Source: an uncultured Lachnospiraceae bacterium | GTDB taxonomy: Bacteria; Bacillota; Clostridia; Lachnospirales; Lachnospiraceae | Direction of reading: 5' to 3' | Assembly: GCA_902779395.1 (NCBI GenBank) | Contig: CACZBK010000027.1 | Location: forward strand, 1 to 40,436 | Length of the DNA: 40,436 nucleotides | Shown here: one piece after another, positions 1 to 8,136 of the stretch | Position numbering within the stretch: position 1 is the first letter of the stretch | How the letters are laid out: every line of letters starts with the position of its first letter | The notes under the pieces: generated by a model | Databases searched by the model: none | The model's input: only the letters and a program-made list of their open reading frames with translations | Told to the model about the DNA's origin: nothing | Made by a program: the position numbers and the translations under genes

Positions 1-89
1 ACAAAATGCGTGGAATAAGCCGGCGGAAGGAAGAAGAGAAGCTGGTTGATCCCGGATCGTATTCTGATGAAAAAAAGTTTAAGAATTAA
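1..89 (+). CDS. 3' end of an unidentified plus-strand ORF (partial)
   Basis: Reading frame 3 is open from the window edge to a TAA at 87-89 and gives a short, very basic and charged tail (about 28 residues ending EKKFKN). An ATG at 6-8 exists but has no visible ribosome binding site, so this is more likely the C-terminus of a gene that begins outside the window. No family can be recognised from so little. It could also be a chance open frame. Confidence 0.3.
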   Translation, partial: KMRGISRRKEEEKLVDPGSYSDEKKFKN

Positions 90-116
90 CATAGGTCAAT
101 GAAATGATAATTAAAA

Positions 117-148
117 TTGATATCCTCTCTTTCAGGAGGTGATATCAA
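117..148 (-). terminator. Hairpin: likely terminator of the NUDIX/membrane-protein operon, also covers a plus-strand SD
   Basis: Arms TTGATATC (117-124) and GATATCAA (141-148) are perfect inverted repeats, and CTC/GAG extends the stem inward past a 2-nt bulge. On the minus strand the stem is followed by TTTTAATT, so it can end transcription coming from the genes at 999-1454 and 220-999. Read on the plus strand, the same hairpin would pair over the Shine-Dalgarno of the small ORF starting at 148. Confidence 0.45.
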
Positions 149-240
149 TGGATACAACAAAACAAAACGCAAAACGTGCACTTACTTTAACAACAGTACT
201 TAGATTTATACGACATTTACTATGCATTCAACACCTTTAG
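148..240 (+). CDS. Small plus-strand ORF (30 aa) with a perfect Shine-Dalgarno, possibly a truncated gene start
   Basis: ATG at 148 is preceded by AGGAGGTGAT (134-143), fully complementary to the usual 3' end of 16S rRNA, with a short spacer. The 30-residue product begins MDTTKQNAKRALTLTTVLRF and stops at 238-240, overlapping the 3' end of the opposing membrane-protein gene. The N-terminus is polar/basic and then mildly hydrophobic. The unusually good start signal suggests a real translation start whose downstream part was lost when the opposing operon arrived, or a genuine small peptide. No family is recognised. Confidence 0.35.
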   Translation: MDTTKQNAKRALTLTTVLRFIRHLLCIQHL

Positions 241-999
241 TGCTCTTTTAAGTTTATCTTCTTTTCTCTGCATCCAAACTCTACTGTCTTCGTTCTTCCC
301 CGGCAGATCAACAGGAATTCCCGGTACAATATACGCATCAGCTTTCACCAGTCTCCTGGTTTCATCACTTGAATCGACAAACACAAAGTCCTTCATTGCA
401 TTTTGTAATGCCTGACCATCATAAAGTCTACAGAGGAAAGCTAAGGACTGGTCAGCACTCACCAATCGATTCTTTCGTACCGGAATCTTTTCCAGAACGA
501 TATTCTGAATCACTGTCACGGATTCATCTGTTACGGACGGATCAGTCATGTGATAGGTCTTAAAATCTGATTCTGCAGAAATGGTAATCTCGACAACAAA
601 TACCTGTCCGGCGCTGTACATCCTTACTATCCCCTGGTCGGTTTTTACAATCGCAACATTATTATGCTGGTTTGAAAGATACCGAACAACCCGCTGCGGA
701 TTATATTTCTTTCCTTTACCATCTACGCTTAAATCGATTTGCAGAGAAAGGTCATCATCACTCAATAAAATCTTTGTATAGATCACTGCGATCAGAAACC
801 CTATCCCCAGAAGAGAGATTAATACTGCAAAGAATAATCCACCCTCTTCTGCATCACCTTTTGCAATAGCTGATATAACAAATATCGTCCCCGCAACAGC
901 GAAAAACAGCCCGCATAATCCGCCGCTTATCCAAAACAACGGCCATGATCTGTGCTTAGTTCCGAATGTACTGCGAAAAGAGCTCAACACATCACTCAT
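220..999 (-). CDS. Hypothetical membrane protein with two N-terminal helices
   Basis: A 259-residue protein if started at the ATG whose A overlaps the TGA stop of the NUDIX gene (TGATG), a common coupled arrangement; a GTG one codon upstream is also possible. Two hydrophobic helices (roughly residues 20-45 and 54-78, separated by an acidic loop) anchor it in the membrane. The remaining 180 residues are soluble, start with an acidic DDD segment and contain beta-strand-like stretches; the C-terminus is very basic (KEDKLKRALK). No known family is recognised. It is probably co-transcribed with the NUDIX hydrolase, and the hairpin at 117-148 would end the transcript. Confidence 0.75.
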   Translation of the reverse strand: MSDVLSSFRSTFGTKHRSWPLFWISGGLCGLFFAVAGTIFVISAIAKGDAEEGGLFFAVLISLLGIGFLIAVIYTKILLSDDDLSLQIDLSVDGKGKKYNPQRVVRYLSNQHNNVAIVKTDQGIVRMYSAGQVFVVEITISAESDFKTYHMTDPSVTDESVTVIQNIVLEKIPVRKNRLVSADQSLAFLCRLYDGQALQNAMKDFVFVDSSDETRRLVKADAYIVPGIPVDLPGKNEDSRVWMQRKEDKLKRALKVLNA

Positions 1000-1454
1000 C
1001 ACTGTGTTCCTTTGGGATAACTAACTATATCTCCCCAGCTTAATACTTCGTCAAACATACCCTCCAGCTGGACCAGTCCATACTGCCACAAAAACACTCT
1101 GTCCTTTTCGGATATTTCTTCAAGCCTTTTCCATACAACATCCTTTATTGGCTGAGCATCCTTTGGTTCTTCCGGATCATACCCGACTATTGCTTCCTGT
1201 TCATCTGATACTTCTACCTCAAATGCATGTTCCGTCCTTCCGTTTGTATATGTTTCAGCAAGTTTTCTGACTACCTTTCCTTCCAGACCGCATTCCTCTT
1301 TCAGCTCTCTCAATACAGCCTCTTCCGGCGTTTCACCCTCTTCTATTCCTCCTCCAGGTACTGTATAAAAATACCGCCCATAGTAATTGACTTTTTCCAT
1401 CAGTATCTTTTTATTCCGAAGAACGATAGCGACACTACGATTTCTAAATCCCAT
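999..1454 (-). CDS. NUDIX hydrolase
   Basis: 151 residues containing a complete Nudix box: G, five residues, E, seven residues, REL, one residue, EE, one residue, GL (about residues 35-57, including RELKEECGL). This signature defines Mg-dependent hydrolases of nucleoside diphosphates linked to another moiety. The N-terminus (VAIVLRNKKILMEKVNYYGRY) and the PGGG ahead of the box resemble MutT/ADP-sugar-type members, but substrate cannot be told from sequence alone. A GAGGGG lies about 11 nt upstream of the ATG. The stop overlaps the start of the downstream membrane protein. Confidence 0.9.
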   Translation of the reverse strand: MGFRNRSVAIVLRNKKILMEKVNYYGRYFYTVPGGGIEEGETPEEAVLRELKEECGLEGKVVRKLAETYTNGRTEHAFEVEVSDEQEAIVGYDPEEPKDAQPIKDVVWKRLEEISEKDRVFLWQYGLVQLEGMFDEVLSWGDIVSYPKGTQ

Positions 1455-1519
1455 ATATTATTCATCCCCTCTTTACAGAGCTCATTTCTTCTGTTCCTAA
1501 TATTATTTCTTATTGCCGT

Positions 1520-1576
1520 TTACAAGATCCTTACCGCTAAGATAAGTATAATGATGCCAAGTGTTTTCATATTCAT
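1520..1576 (-). CDS. Possible 18-aa hydrophobic peptide
   Basis: Between the XRE regulator and the NUDIX gene, an ATG at 1576 follows GGAAGGAG by about 11 nt and encodes MNMKTLGIIILILAVRIL before TAA. The product would be a single short hydrophobic helix with a basic end. The ribosome binding site and composition make it a plausible small membrane peptide or leader, but with 18 codons chance cannot be excluded. Confidence 0.3.
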   Translation of the reverse strand: MNMKTLGIIILILAVRIL

Positions 1577-1640
1577 ATTTCCATTACTCCTTCCAAAATC
1601 AACAATAGTTCTATTATCATTCATTGGAATATGTACATAA

Positions 1641-2534
1641 TTATAATTTACTTTTTGTCATTCTCATGATCAACAATGCTATACACATCCCGCTCAGTAC
1701 AATTGCTGTTCTTATTGACAGATTTCCAAGGTATCCCTTCTGCTCATCCAGCCTGTGGAGCAGATCTCCGTACATCGCTGGCAAATATATAGCGGCAAGC
1801 TGCATTATATATCCCCAGTGAATCTCACCGCATCCCTTGCTCCATCGATATATTTCATATACCATCATCAAAAAGTTCAACGCAAAGATCATGGTAAGCT
1901 GAACATTCACAAACGGTCCTACTCTGCCCGGTTCCATGCCAAACGGCATTATCCCATCTGTAACAAGAGTTAATACCACATAAGTCATAGCAACTGCCCA
2001 AATAAGCGTGATACATGAAATGATCCTAATCCCCCTCTCAAGACTTATGAGCCGCGCAGCCTCACCTCCCTGTACAGACCACCCATACAGAATAAGCATT
2101 AATGTCAATCCGTACAGTATATAATATGCTATTCCGGAGGAACTTGCAAATATGCCCCAGGGACTTTGTAATCCTGCAATCCCTACAAAAACAGCACAGC
2201 TCAGAGCCACCACAGCCGCAACAATTCCAAAGATCCTTTTCTTCTTTTCCCTTAACTGGATCTTTGACTGACGAAGAAGCTCAGTCAACGCCTCTTCCAT
2301 GTCGATCTCATTTTTATCGTCCTGCTGTACTTCGCCTGTAACTATATCCTGAACCTTCAGATCAAGTACCTGCGCCAGGTTTTCCAGCACTCCGATATCA
2401 GGAAAACTCTCACCATTCTCCCATCGGGACACAGCTTTATTCGTGACTCCGATAAGATCGCCCAACTCACTCTGCGTATATTTCTTCGCTTTTCTGGCTT
2501 CCCGGATCAATTCTCCCGTTTTAAGCTTATCCAT
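1641..2534 (-). CDS. XRE-family regulator with C-terminal membrane domain
   Basis: A 297-residue protein starting MDKLKTGELIREARKAK; this ATG is preferred over one five codons upstream because GGGG lies about 9 nt before it. Residues 1-65 form a Cro/C1-type helix-turn-helix (TQSELGDLIGVTNKAVSRWENG is the classic recognition region, followed by FPDIGVLENLAQVL). After an acidic linker come about six hydrophobic helices, making this a membrane-tethered HTH protein of a type common in Clostridia. The ligand or partner sensed by the membrane half is unknown. A dyad immediately upstream may be its own operator. Confidence 0.88.
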   Translation of the reverse strand: MDKLKTGELIREARKAKKYTQSELGDLIGVTNKAVSRWENGESFPDIGVLENLAQVLDLKVQDIVTGEVQQDDKNEIDMEEALTELLRQSKIQLREKKKRIFGIVAAVVALSCAVFVGIAGLQSPWGIFASSSGIAYYILYGLTLMLILYGWSVQGGEAARLISLERGIRIISCITLIWAVAMTYVVLTLVTDGIMPFGMEPGRVGPFVNVQLTMIFALNFLMMVYEIYRWSKGCGEIHWGYIMQLAAIYLPAMYGDLLHRLDEQKGYLGNLSIRTAIVLSGMCIALLIMRMTKSKL

Positions 2535-2573
2535 ATACAAGCACCCCATTTTTTTGTTTTTGGTGCTTTCACC

Positions 2574-2589
2574 GTATCACAGCTGATAC
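2574..2589. promoter_or_regulatory. Dyad upstream of the XRE regulator, candidate autoregulatory operator
   Basis: GTATCA and TGATAC form perfect 6-bp arms around a 4-bp centre, 40 bp upstream of the regulator start. Size and position suit a Cro/C1-type dimer. The assignment to this regulator is inference. Confidence 0.4.
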
Positions 2590-2607
2590 TCTATATCAAT
2601 CCATTGT

Positions 2608-2640
2608 ACAGAGAATTCCTGATTTTACAGGATTCCCTGT
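2608..2640. other. Imperfect 13-bp inverted repeat in the XRE upstream region
   Basis: ACAGAGAATTCCTG (2608-2621) and CAGGATTCCCTGT (2628-2640) pair with one bulge and a GU pair around a 6-nt loop. No T-run follows on either strand, so it is not a convincing terminator. It may be a regulatory hairpin in the 5' region of the XRE transcript. The rest of 2641-2782 shows nothing I can name. Confidence 0.3.
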
Positions 2641-2782
2641 TAGATGGATTCAGTGCCGCACTATAATTATAATATCTTTCCTGCCAAAAAACTCCAAAGA
2701 AACATATCACTAATCTCTCTTATTCATCCTGGCTACATTTTACAAAACCTTCAAAACCATCATATTCTTCTCTTTTGCCCCT

Positions 2783-4204
2783 TCAGGGTCTTATCGCCGG
2801 TATATGTATCTCTTCCTGCACTCCATCAAGTATACACGAAAACACATAATCCGGTTGATAAAAGCCTTTCGAATCCAGCGAATAATCTATCCTGTATGAT
2901 TCAATGGTCATCTCAGATATGTCTTTATAATATGACCATCTGCCGGCATATATCTGTTCAAGAGCCTCATTGATATCATAAGTCTCAAAATCCTTATATC
3001 TGTTCAGATCCAGTATCCTGTTCTCTATTCTTCCTACTCCTACATCATGATACAGATTACACCTAAGAGTCCCACTCTGTATATCTTCACCCGACTCATG
3101 TAAACCCACAGTAAATTCATACATACCATTCTCCTGCTCTGTAAAAAAAGCATCCGCAGGTATCATAAGGGGAACTGCATTTCGTACCTCTTCCTCGGAT
3201 GCACCGATAAGCGGCCGGGATTCCTTTCCATCCTCCGTAAAAAAGACTCCGGGAAATGTCAACGTATACTTTCCTCCAAGATAATCTATCCATATACTGT
3301 TGCCACCGTCACCCGCAGAATACATAATCAGCGTTTCATCATATACAATAGTCCTGCTCTCATCGACATTAAGGCCAAATGAATTCATTACCTCTCTGCC
3401 TTTCGCTTCAGCCTCCTTTACAGACAAAACCTTTGCCTTATATACCGGCATGGAATGCACACACTCTCCCGGGATGATATTGTTCTTTACCGCAACCCGG
3501 TCCATATTATATTTTTTGACGGCAACAAATGAATTATTACCTAATTCCTTTACAGAATATTGGATAAAGATCATAGAAAACAGCAATATTGTGAGTATAA
3601 CAGGTATCTGACACAGAATCATATGTGTCTGTGCTGGTTTCTTGTCTTCTTTTTTTATCCTGGATATAATATAAGCCCCAAGCGTAAAGATACCATATCC
3701 TATCATAGTTCCAACAGTGTTTCCCAGAAGGTCATCAAATTCAAATAATCCCCTGTGCGTACACAACTGGACCAATTCAATAAAAGCAGAAAACAAAAAA
3801 CCTGCCAGATAACATACATAGCCTTTACGAAAGCTCTTCCCTAACAAAGGCAGAAGAATTCCCAAAGGTATAAACATCACATAATTTAGTATTATAGCTC
3901 TCCAGGATGCAGCTTTCCAATTCACCCACGCATCACGGTATGAATAGAATAACATCTGTATCTTCTGCGTTCCAAACACAGCCGAAGGCCTTGATAGCAT
4001 GGTAGCACCAATAACTATCATCAAATAAACCATCAACATTACACATACGGCAACCGTTCCGGCCTTAATATGCTTTTTTCCCTTAAGTATCTTTTTATAT
4101 ACCAGAAAATATCCTACAGCAAAACCCAATACAACTATAGCTGCAAGTATAAGGCTCGGTATTAAATATGTTATTCCCAGCCTTATAATATCTGTGATCC
4201 TCAT
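2783..4204 (-). CDS. VanZ-family membrane protein with extracytoplasmic C-terminal domain
   Basis: 473 residues. The first 185 hold about six transmembrane helices with the VanZ signature: NYVMFIPLGILLP, then FIELVQL, then a run ending in FDDLLGNTVG (acidic pair and NT-G). VanZ proteins are known from glycopeptide (teicoplanin) resistance clusters. A seventh hydrophobic helix near 195-215 leads to a roughly 250-residue C-terminal region, presumably outside the cell and absent from short VanZ proteins; its fold is not recognised. It is the last gene of the blaI-M56-orf-vanZ run, 23 bp after the preceding gene, and so probably under BlaI control. Confidence 0.85.
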   Translation of the reverse strand: MRITDIIRLGITYLIPSLILAAIVVLGFAVGYFLVYKKILKGKKHIKAGTVAVCVMLMVYLMIVIGATMLSRPSAVFGTQKIQMLFYSYRDAWVNWKAASWRAIILNYVMFIPLGILLPLLGKSFRKGYVCYLAGFLFSAFIELVQLCTHRGLFEFDDLLGNTVGTMIGYGIFTLGAYIISRIKKEDKKPAQTHMILCQIPVILTILLFSMIFIQYSVKELGNNSFVAVKKYNMDRVAVKNNIIPGECVHSMPVYKAKVLSVKEAEAKGREVMNSFGLNVDESRTIVYDETLIMYSAGDGGNSIWIDYLGGKYTLTFPGVFFTEDGKESRPLIGASEEEVRNAVPLMIPADAFFTEQENGMYEFTVGLHESGEDIQSGTLRCNLYHDVGVGRIENRILDLNRYKDFETYDINEALEQIYAGRWSYYKDISEMTIESYRIDYSLDSKGFYQPDYVFSCILDGVQEEIHIPAIRP

Positions 4205-4227
4205 TTTATTATTTCTCCAACACCTAA

Positions 4228-4728
4228 TTAAAAGCTTGTTTCTTCCTTCATAAAGATATACAAATACTCTTTACTCTCATCAAATAATACTACTATCCAA
4301 TCATCCTTTGTCTCTTTCGACCAGCTCATAGAACACGCTGAAGAATCCGGGAGATTTTTTATTTCGTCCCTATAATGTTCAATAACTGTTTTGCATCCAT
4401 CCACGTTATCAGGCGTGGCGTCAGCTAATTTCATACTCCCGGTTCCTATATTAGCTTTATAAACAGTATATCGAAGATCAGGCCCATGAAAAGAGCTTTC
4501 ATGGTGATCTTCAATGAGTATCATATTCTCCGGAAGTTTTGTCTTCCAAAAAGACTCATAGTATTCTTTGGGAGAATCCGGCTTGATATACAAAAATATC
4601 ATCATCCCAAACAAGATAATCGGAATGACTATAAGCAAAAAGCGGCGAATAATTGATATGATATCTTTCTTTTCCATAAAGCAATACTGACGCCTAAAAC
4701 AGGACTTCAAGCAATTCATCCTTATCAC
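4228..4728 (-). CDS. Small membrane-anchored protein of the BlaI operon, function unknown
   Basis: 166 residues if begun at the GTG that overlaps the TGA stop of the M56 gene by four bases (GTGA); ATGs at 4719 and 4677 are alternatives, and the one at 4677 gives a more typical start (MEKKD). One transmembrane helix (IIRRFLLIVIPIILFGMMIFLYI) is followed by about 115 soluble, probably extracytoplasmic residues. No family recognised. Tight linkage to the sensor protease and VanZ suggests a cell-envelope role. Confidence 0.7.
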   Translation of the reverse strand: MIRMNCLKSCFRRQYCFMEKKDIISIIRRFLLIVIPIILFGMMIFLYIKPDSPKEYYESFWKTKLPENMILIEDHHESSFHGPDLRYTVYKANIGTGSMKLADATPDNVDGCKTVIEHYRDEIKNLPDSSACSMSWSKETKDDWIVVLFDESKEYLYIFMKEETSF

Positions 4729-7586
4729 CCTAATATAGTAACTGATGTTGCGATTTTTTCAGCCTGTTCCTGTGTGAACTTATTCTTTGCAAAACTTATC
4801 ATGTAATAAGTCCCCGCATCTTCCTTTACATACCAGAAAACATAGTAGCTGCTGATCCGCTTATCCTCTTCGATCTCAACGCCCTGCTGTTTAAGCTCAT
4901 AAAGCTGCGCAGATGTATAGAGATCATGATCCTCCGAAAACTCCAGGGCATACCAGCCATCCGGGCGTCGTTCCAAATTGATGGTCTTTATATATTCCTG
5001 ATCGGTATGGTTGTCCATATAGAAATGGGAATCAGCCCCAAAATAAGGTGCGTGTTTATCAGTAAACACGAGTTGTACATTTGAAGCGGGCAGCCTGGTG
5101 ATCACTCCTGAATAAAGCCAGCTCCAGTTAACGCTATTAACATGATTGTCCACGGTGTAGGCCTGTGGCAGTATATTATAACCACCCATGTGTCCATTAT
5201 AATCTGAATATTGGCTTAGGATAAATCCTTCCGGCAATCTTATATCCATCCAGTCAGCTACAAACTCTCCGGCCGGTTCTTCCGGCATTATTGTGAAGTA
5301 ATAAGATGATGTTCCGTTCTTCCATTCTCCGCTGAGCTCAACTACTATTGGAACATCTTCCGGAATGTCAATGTTAAGGCTGCTTGGTCCGTCGACCGGG
5401 TCCGCATTGTAAATAAAATGACTTTTTGCAGACTTTTCGTAAGAATCAGGATCTCCCGCACATTCAAGTTTCCAATATCTCATAACCATTTTAACAGGAG
5501 TAAGCGAAAAATCTAATACAATATCGTCAACACTATTAACCTTATATACATGCGTTATTCTCTCTACCATATCAAGAGGGTGCGCAGTATCGGCACTGAT
5601 CTTAACTGCCTCATTGTCAGCATTTACATATGACCAGTCATATGTTCCCTGTGTTGCCACATATGCCCTTCCCGCGTATGTTATCGTAACCGTCGGTGGC
5701 TGCCAGAGTTTTGAATCAGCAGCTATCGTCTGAGCCGGCAAATACTCTGTATTAAGCTTATATTCCGTATCCTGCTGGCCTTCCACAACTTCTATATTAT
5801 TATCTGCTTCTTTGTTTGATCCAGTATCATTTTCCTGTTTTACCTGATCATAACGGTTCAATGTGAAAAAATCCACCGTATAACGCTCCTTATCGATCTC
5901 ACTTTCAAATTCACCATCAAGCACCTTCTGAAGATCATCATTAAGCCTCTCCACCACCTCATTTATATGATCCTGAGTTCCGTCCTCTTCGCGATATACA
6001 TACATGTGTGTAGATATATGTCCTCCATCCTGACCATATGACATATATTCGTATACGTAAACATCTTTGATCATAGGATCCGTATTTACAGTATCTAAAA
6101 ACCTCTTCATTATCTCTTCAGACTGTTCAAAAGTCCAGTTATCTGTCAGGGACAGCGGATCGATTGCAACACCATCTTCATATGCTGCATAATACAATCT
6201 GGCAACAGGAAGTGTTTCCCCCTTCTTAACCAGGCCGATTATCTGTCCCGGTTTAACAATATCACCTGTATATGTGTAATCAGATCCAAGCTGCCCGTAT
6301 TTCAACAAAATCCCATTTCCTATATCCTCTACAATATAATTTCCCCACTCATCATCATATCCTTTTTCTGCAATACTGCCTTCACAGGCTGCAAAAACCG
6401 GTGCACCATCCCTTCCAGATATTTCAACATGATCCAGAATGCCCCCATTCATTTTTGTACCAAACCGAAGGATCCCATCTATCGATGATACCGATGGCCA
6501 ATACCATTCCTTTGTGCCAACCTTATTTTCTTCAGTATCCTGTGACGACGCTAATGCTCCATCCTCTGTCGAAATTCCGACTTCTCCCTGCGCTGTCGTA
6601 TCCTCAACATTCTCCGGCTTTGTTGCAAAACATATCCCTACGATAACAACAACAGCCAGGGAAACTATACATATCCAAAATGCCGGTTTTTTATGATCTA
6701 ACACTTTTCTCACCCTTTCTTTTATACTGCCTTCCCCAAATGCAAGTGGACATACCATTACAAGTTTCTTTTGAATACTGTTTTCAAGCAGTGCTGTAGC
6801 ATATGCCTTCCTGTCTTTCATATCATATCCGGAAACAGTCCTTTCATCACAGGCGTATTCAATATCCCTGGAAAGAAGGCTGTATGCAAGCCACATGAGT
6901 GGATTAAACCAGTACACACAAAGCAGGAGATAAGCCAAAGGTTTCCAGAGATGATCCCCGCGTTTTATATGGGAATACTCATGCGCTATGACATAAGGGA
7001 TCTCCTCTTCATCGATACCTGAAGGCAGGTATATCCTCGGCCGGATCATCCCTAAGATAAATGCCGTTGCTGTCCTGTCACTCAGATAGATATTGTCCTT
7101 ATACTTTACAGACTCCGCCATGCGAAGCTTAAGCTTTATATATGAAAACAGGCTGAACATCAGCATCAGGCCTACACCTGCGATCCAGATATATCCGGCT
7201 ATTTCAAAAATTGATAGTTCCCGCTTAACAGGCTCTGTGATTTCCACGATCTCATATGGAATATATGTTACATCTTCCTGAATATCCCCGGTCGCTGTCA
7301 CCGACATATTGTTCGCTTCTGCCTGCGGTATCTGCTCCTGATCAGTATTCCGATCAATAACCGCTGCTTCAATACTCTCGATCTTTTCATCCATCCCACG
7401 CGGGATCAGACTGAACGCACTCTCTATCGAAACCGGTATCACGAGCCTTAATGCAACGATTGCCCACAGAAGCATCACACACCATTTAGGCGCTTTCTTT
7501 AAAAGCAAACGTGCTGCTATCACGACGATGATCAGTATGCTCGCCGATATACTGATATTAAGTACCTTTAAAAAGATCTGTTCCAT
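4725..7586 (-). CDS. M56/BlaR1-type sensor metalloprotease fused to an inactive M23-like domain
   Basis: 953 residues. Four hydrophobic helices in the first 320 residues flank the zinc site HEYSH (202-206), with downstream YACDE (245-248), as in M56 proteases (BlaR1/MecR1), which cleave a BlaI-type repressor after an extracellular signal. After the helix at about 303-320 comes an extracytoplasmic part that differs from the penicillin-binding sensor of BlaR1: residues 395-478 follow the pattern of M23 endopeptidases (GAPVFAACEG, then KYGQL, then VKPGQIIG, then DPL), but the metal histidines are replaced (YGQL for Y-HL, RLY for HLH). Some 470 further residues of unrecognised fold follow. The start overlaps the BlaI stop (TGATG). 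Confidence 0.88.
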   Translation of the reverse strand: MEQIFLKVLNISISASILIIVVIAARLLLKKAPKWCVMLLWAIVALRLVIPVSIESAFSLIPRGMDEKIESIEAAVIDRNTDQEQIPQAEANNMSVTATGDIQEDVTYIPYEIVEITEPVKRELSIFEIAGYIWIAGVGLMLMFSLFSYIKLKLRMAESVKYKDNIYLSDRTATAFILGMIRPRIYLPSGIDEEEIPYVIAHEYSHIKRGDHLWKPLAYLLLCVYWFNPLMWLAYSLLSRDIEYACDERTVSGYDMKDRKAYATALLENSIQKKLVMVCPLAFGEGSIKERVRKVLDHKKPAFWICIVSLAVVVIVGICFATKPENVEDTTAQGEVGISTEDGALASSQDTEENKVGTKEWYWPSVSSIDGILRFGTKMNGGILDHVEISGRDGAPVFAACEGSIAEKGYDDEWGNYIVEDIGNGILLKYGQLGSDYTYTGDIVKPGQIIGLVKKGETLPVARLYYAAYEDGVAIDPLSLTDNWTFEQSEEIMKRFLDTVNTDPMIKDVYVYEYMSYGQDGGHISTHMYVYREEDGTQDHINEVVERLNDDLQKVLDGEFESEIDKERYTVDFFTLNRYDQVKQENDTGSNKEADNNIEVVEGQQDTEYKLNTEYLPAQTIAADSKLWQPPTVTITYAGRAYVATQGTYDWSYVNADNEAVKISADTAHPLDMVERITHVYKVNSVDDIVLDFSLTPVKMVMRYWKLECAGDPDSYEKSAKSHFIYNADPVDGPSSLNIDIPEDVPIVVELSGEWKNGTSSYYFTIMPEEPAGEFVADWMDIRLPEGFILSQYSDYNGHMGGYNILPQAYTVDNHVNSVNWSWLYSGVITRLPASNVQLVFTDKHAPYFGADSHFYMDNHTDQEYIKTINLERRPDGWYALEFSEDHDLYTSAQLYELKQQGVEIEEDKRISSYYVFWYVKEDAGTYYMISFAKNKFTQEQAEKIATSVTILG

Positions 7587-7948
7587 CAGTTTTCCTCCGC
7601 TTCATCGATCATCCTGCGAATCTCTTCCGCTTCTTTTTGTGTAAGCTTTCTGCCCTTTGTGAATGCGGCAATAAATGCCGGCAGCGATCCGTCAAAGGAA
7701 TCATTCACAAACTGTTCACTCTGCAGCGAATAGAATTGTTCTCTGGATAAAACAGAAGTTACTGTACCTCCGTTATTCTGAAACACTCCCTTCGCACAGA
7801 GCTTACGTATCACGTTATGCGTAGTCGTTCTTGCCCAGCCGAATTCCTCCGCCGTAAGCTTGACCAGCTCATGGCTTGTAATAGGCTCCCTCTCCCATAT
7901 CATCTCTGCAAATCTGCTCTCGATAACTCCAAGCTGTATATCTCCCAT
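7586..7948 (-). CDS. blaI: BlaI/MecI-family transcriptional repressor
   Basis: 120 residues starting at the ATG six bases after GGAGG; a TTG two codons upstream is less likely. The sequence has the BlaI winged-helix pattern: an N-terminal EMIWEREPITSHELVK region, the recognition helix RTTTHNVIRKLCAKG, a beta wing, then a C-terminal dimerisation helix (QKEAEEIRRMIDEAEE). Repressors of this family bind dyads of their own promoter and are inactivated by cleavage when the partner M56 sensor is triggered. The M56 gene begins in the last base of this gene's stop codon. The symbol is by family; the natural inducer here need not be a beta-lactam. Confidence 0.9.
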   Translation of the reverse strand: MGDIQLGVIESRFAEMIWEREPITSHELVKLTAEEFGWARTTTHNVIRKLCAKGVFQNNGGTVTSVLSREQFYSLQSEQFVNDSFDGSLPAFIAAFTKGRKLTQKEAEEIRRMIDEAEEN

Positions 7949-7971
7949 GATCAACCTCCAAAAACATAATA

Positions 7972-7990
7972 AGACTATCCGCGGTAGTCT
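7972..7990. promoter_or_regulatory. BlaI-type operator 1
   Basis: AGACTATC and GGTAGTCT are 8-bp arms with one mismatch around a 3-bp centre, just upstream of the blaI ribosome binding site. The dyad matches the second site at 7997-8015 in arm sequence and length; centres are 25 bp apart. Dyads of the form ACTA..TAGT are typical for BlaI/MecI repressors. Confidence 0.8.
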
Positions 7991-7996
7991 ATTGTT

Positions 7997-8015
7997 AGAC
8001 TATCACTGATAGTCT
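7997..8015. promoter_or_regulatory. BlaI-type operator 2 (perfect dyad)
   Basis: AGACTATCACTGATAGTCT has perfect 8-bp arms around ACT. It lies inside the spacer/-10 region of the predicted promoter, so bound repressor would exclude RNA polymerase. Confidence 0.85.
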
Positions 8016-8025
8016 TGCATGTCAA
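8003..8025 (-). promoter_or_regulatory. Probable promoter of the blaI operon
   Basis: On the minus strand a perfect -35 TTGACA (8020-8025) is followed, after 17 bp, by a weak -10 (TAGTCT, 3 of 6 matches) that lies within operator 2. The -35 is clear; the -10 assignment is tentative. Confidence 0.5.
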
Positions 8026-8136
8026 TAGTTTTTTAATAGACTTCATCTTTTTTTTCTTCACGCACATCATTCACTTATATAACAGGGATACTATGGAAAA
8101 TATTGCGGGCAGATATCACCGCATGTGAAATCACAC

